From contig CANMOV010000001.1 of assembly GCA_947499565.1 (NCBI GenBank), positions 496,001-560,000 of the forward strand: 64,000 bases of DNA, written 5' to 3'. The translations under genes were made by a program, and so were the position numbers. Origin of the DNA: an uncultured Croceitalea sp. (GTDB taxonomy: Bacteria > Bacteroidota > Bacteroidia > Flavobacteriales > Flavobacteriaceae). The notes beneath the pieces are model-generated. The model made no database searches. It was not told the DNA's origin and worked only from the letters and a program-made list of their open reading frames with translations. Numbering within the stretch: the first letter of the stretch is position 1; each line of letters opens with the position of its first letter. Positions 63,160 through 64,000 of this stretch are shown one piece after another.

Positions 63160-64000
63160 ATGCAGACAACAACGGTATTACTTATTATTCTTGCCGCGAT
63201 AGTCTCGTTATGTCTTGTTTTATTTCAATACTTTTTTAAGTCGAAAAAAGGAAAACTTCAGATACTTCTTAGTTTTTTGAGGTTTTTAATACTGTTTACT
63301 GGCTTTCTATTGCTTATAAACCCAAAGTTTATAAAAGAAGCATATACTATTGAGAAAGCACACCTGATTATCGCAGTTGATAATTCAACATCCATAAAAA
63401 ACCTCGATGGAACTTCAGCTGCTTTAGACAATTTAGATAGACTTAAATCCAACCCATCGCTTTTAGAGAAGTTTGAAATAAACTCTTATTCATTCGGAAA
63501 TTCAATACGCGAAGTTGATTCTATAAAATTTGATGCTAAAATCACCAATATATCTTCAGCTCTAAATAGTTTAAATGAAATTTATGGAAATTCTAAAAGC
63601 GCGCTTATACTATTGAGTGATGGTAATCAAACATTAGGTTTAGACTATGAATACCAAAAATTAGATGCTGCCCTTAGTGTTTTTCCTATTGTTATAGGAG
63701 ACACAACAACTTATGAAGACTTGCGTGTAGCATCGGTAAATGCCAATAAATATGCTTTTTTAAAAAACAAGTTTCCTATTGAAACTAGTATTTCCTACTC
63801 GGGAGAACGTTCTATAAATTCAATGGTGAAAATTTATTTGAACGGTAAACAGGTGTTTAGACAAGCGTTAAGTTTTAGTAAAACAAACACAAACACAGTT
63901 GTTAATGCATTACTTGAAGCAAGCGATGTGGGTATAAAAAGTTTAAAAGTTCAAGTTGATGAATTAAGTAATGAAAAGAACACTTTAAATAATAGCAAGG
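63160..64000 (+). CDS. VWA-domain membrane protein, partial (C-terminus outside window)
   Basis: ATG at 63160 opens a frame that runs off the right edge after 280 codons. Two N-terminal membrane helices (about 3-22 and 33-50) precede a von Willebrand-like domain with LIIAVDNSTSIK (metal-site DNSTS), LILLSDGNQT and a later VFPIVIGD strand, then a beta domain. It resembles BatA-like and gliding-related VWA proteins but lacks the typical BatA start. 27 bp behind fabG. Confidence 0.8.
   Translation, partial: MQTTTVLLIILAAIVSLCLVLFQYFFKSKKGKLQILLSFLRFLILFTGFLLLINPKFIKEAYTIEKAHLIIAVDNSTSIKNLDGTSAALDNLDRLKSNPSLLEKFEINSYSFGNSIREVDSIKFDAKITNISSALNSLNEIYGNSKSALILLSDGNQTLGLDYEYQKLDAALSVFPIVIGDTTTYEDLRVASVNANKYAFLKNKFPIETSISYSGERSINSMVKIYLNGKQVFRQALSFSKTNTNTVVNALLEASDVGIKSLKVQVDELSNEKNTLNNSK

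Noticed and set aside
1-64000. tRNA, rRNA, transposase, integrase, phage or toxin-antitoxin genes
   Set aside because: No gap shows a cloverleaf-like block, and no coding region resembles these families.

Overview
The window is an ordinary chromosomal stretch of a low-GC Bacteroidota, almost certainly a marine-type member of the Flavobacteriaceae. Four things point there: promoters of the TAnnTTTG type, very short gene spacing, many proteins typical of this family (PorX, an LpxC/FabZ fusion, a SusC-like TonB receptor with a carboxypeptidase-like plug extension, several lineage-specific DUF proteins), and flavobacterial gene order (lpxD - lpxC/fabZ - lpxA - efp - lpxD-like - sucD). I see no rRNA, tRNA, CRISPR array, transposase, integrase or prophage gene.

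Layout. 1-6.2 kb: uvrA (cut by the window edge), an ECF sigma factor with a 47-codon companion ORF, nth without its iron-sulfur cysteines, a BCP-type peroxiredoxin and a conserved 488-residue protein of unknown function. 6.3-12.2 kb: an MBL hydrolase pair, then a leftward operon of a BatA/VWA membrane protein, a degenerate dihydroorotase, a DUF4870-like protein, an esterase and an NTF2-like lipoprotein. 12.4-17.1 kb: glycosyltransferase, beta-propeller, SGNH hydrolase, exported protein and S10 peptidase. 17.2-24.6 kb: Gfo/Idh oxidoreductase, TIGR02757, CPBP protease, LolD-like ATPase, msrA, folE, PhoD and an M14-like enzyme. 24.7-28.5 kb: a probable metal-uptake locus (MerC protein, lipoprotein, TonB receptor, small Cys/His protein). 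28.5-34.3 kb: small DUF proteins, serA, serC, LuxC-like reductase, ferredoxin and an orphan receiver protein. 34.5-43 kb: ychF, parE, parC, sterol desaturase and terC. 43-50 kb: an Lrp regulator with a striking direct repeat, dinB, aroB, proline dehydrogenase, alanine dehydrogenase and REPIN-like palindromes. 50-64 kb: tsaE, porX, an HD protein, the lipid A cluster with efp, sucD, an M16 peptidase, fabG and the start of a VWA protein.

How the genes work together. Lipid A synthesis is well represented: lpxD, lpxC/fabZ and lpxA supply the early steps, and fabZ and fabG join it to fatty acid elongation. Amino-acid metabolism is represented by serA/serC, aroB, proline dehydrogenase and alanine dehydrogenase. 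DNA repair and oxidative defence cluster at the left end (uvrA, nth, bcp) and recur as msrA. PorX links the window to control of the type IX secretion system.

I find no clearly new multi-gene system. The observations most worth following are: the 31-bp-spaced direct repeat before the Lrp gene; the perfect palindrome before a 46-residue exported peptide; the dihydroorotase-like protein that has lost its metal ligands inside a BatA operon; the sigma factor's micro-ORF; the glycosyltransferase with an added nucleotide-binding-like domain in a coupled surface operon; and the REPIN-like elements built in two opposite arm orders.
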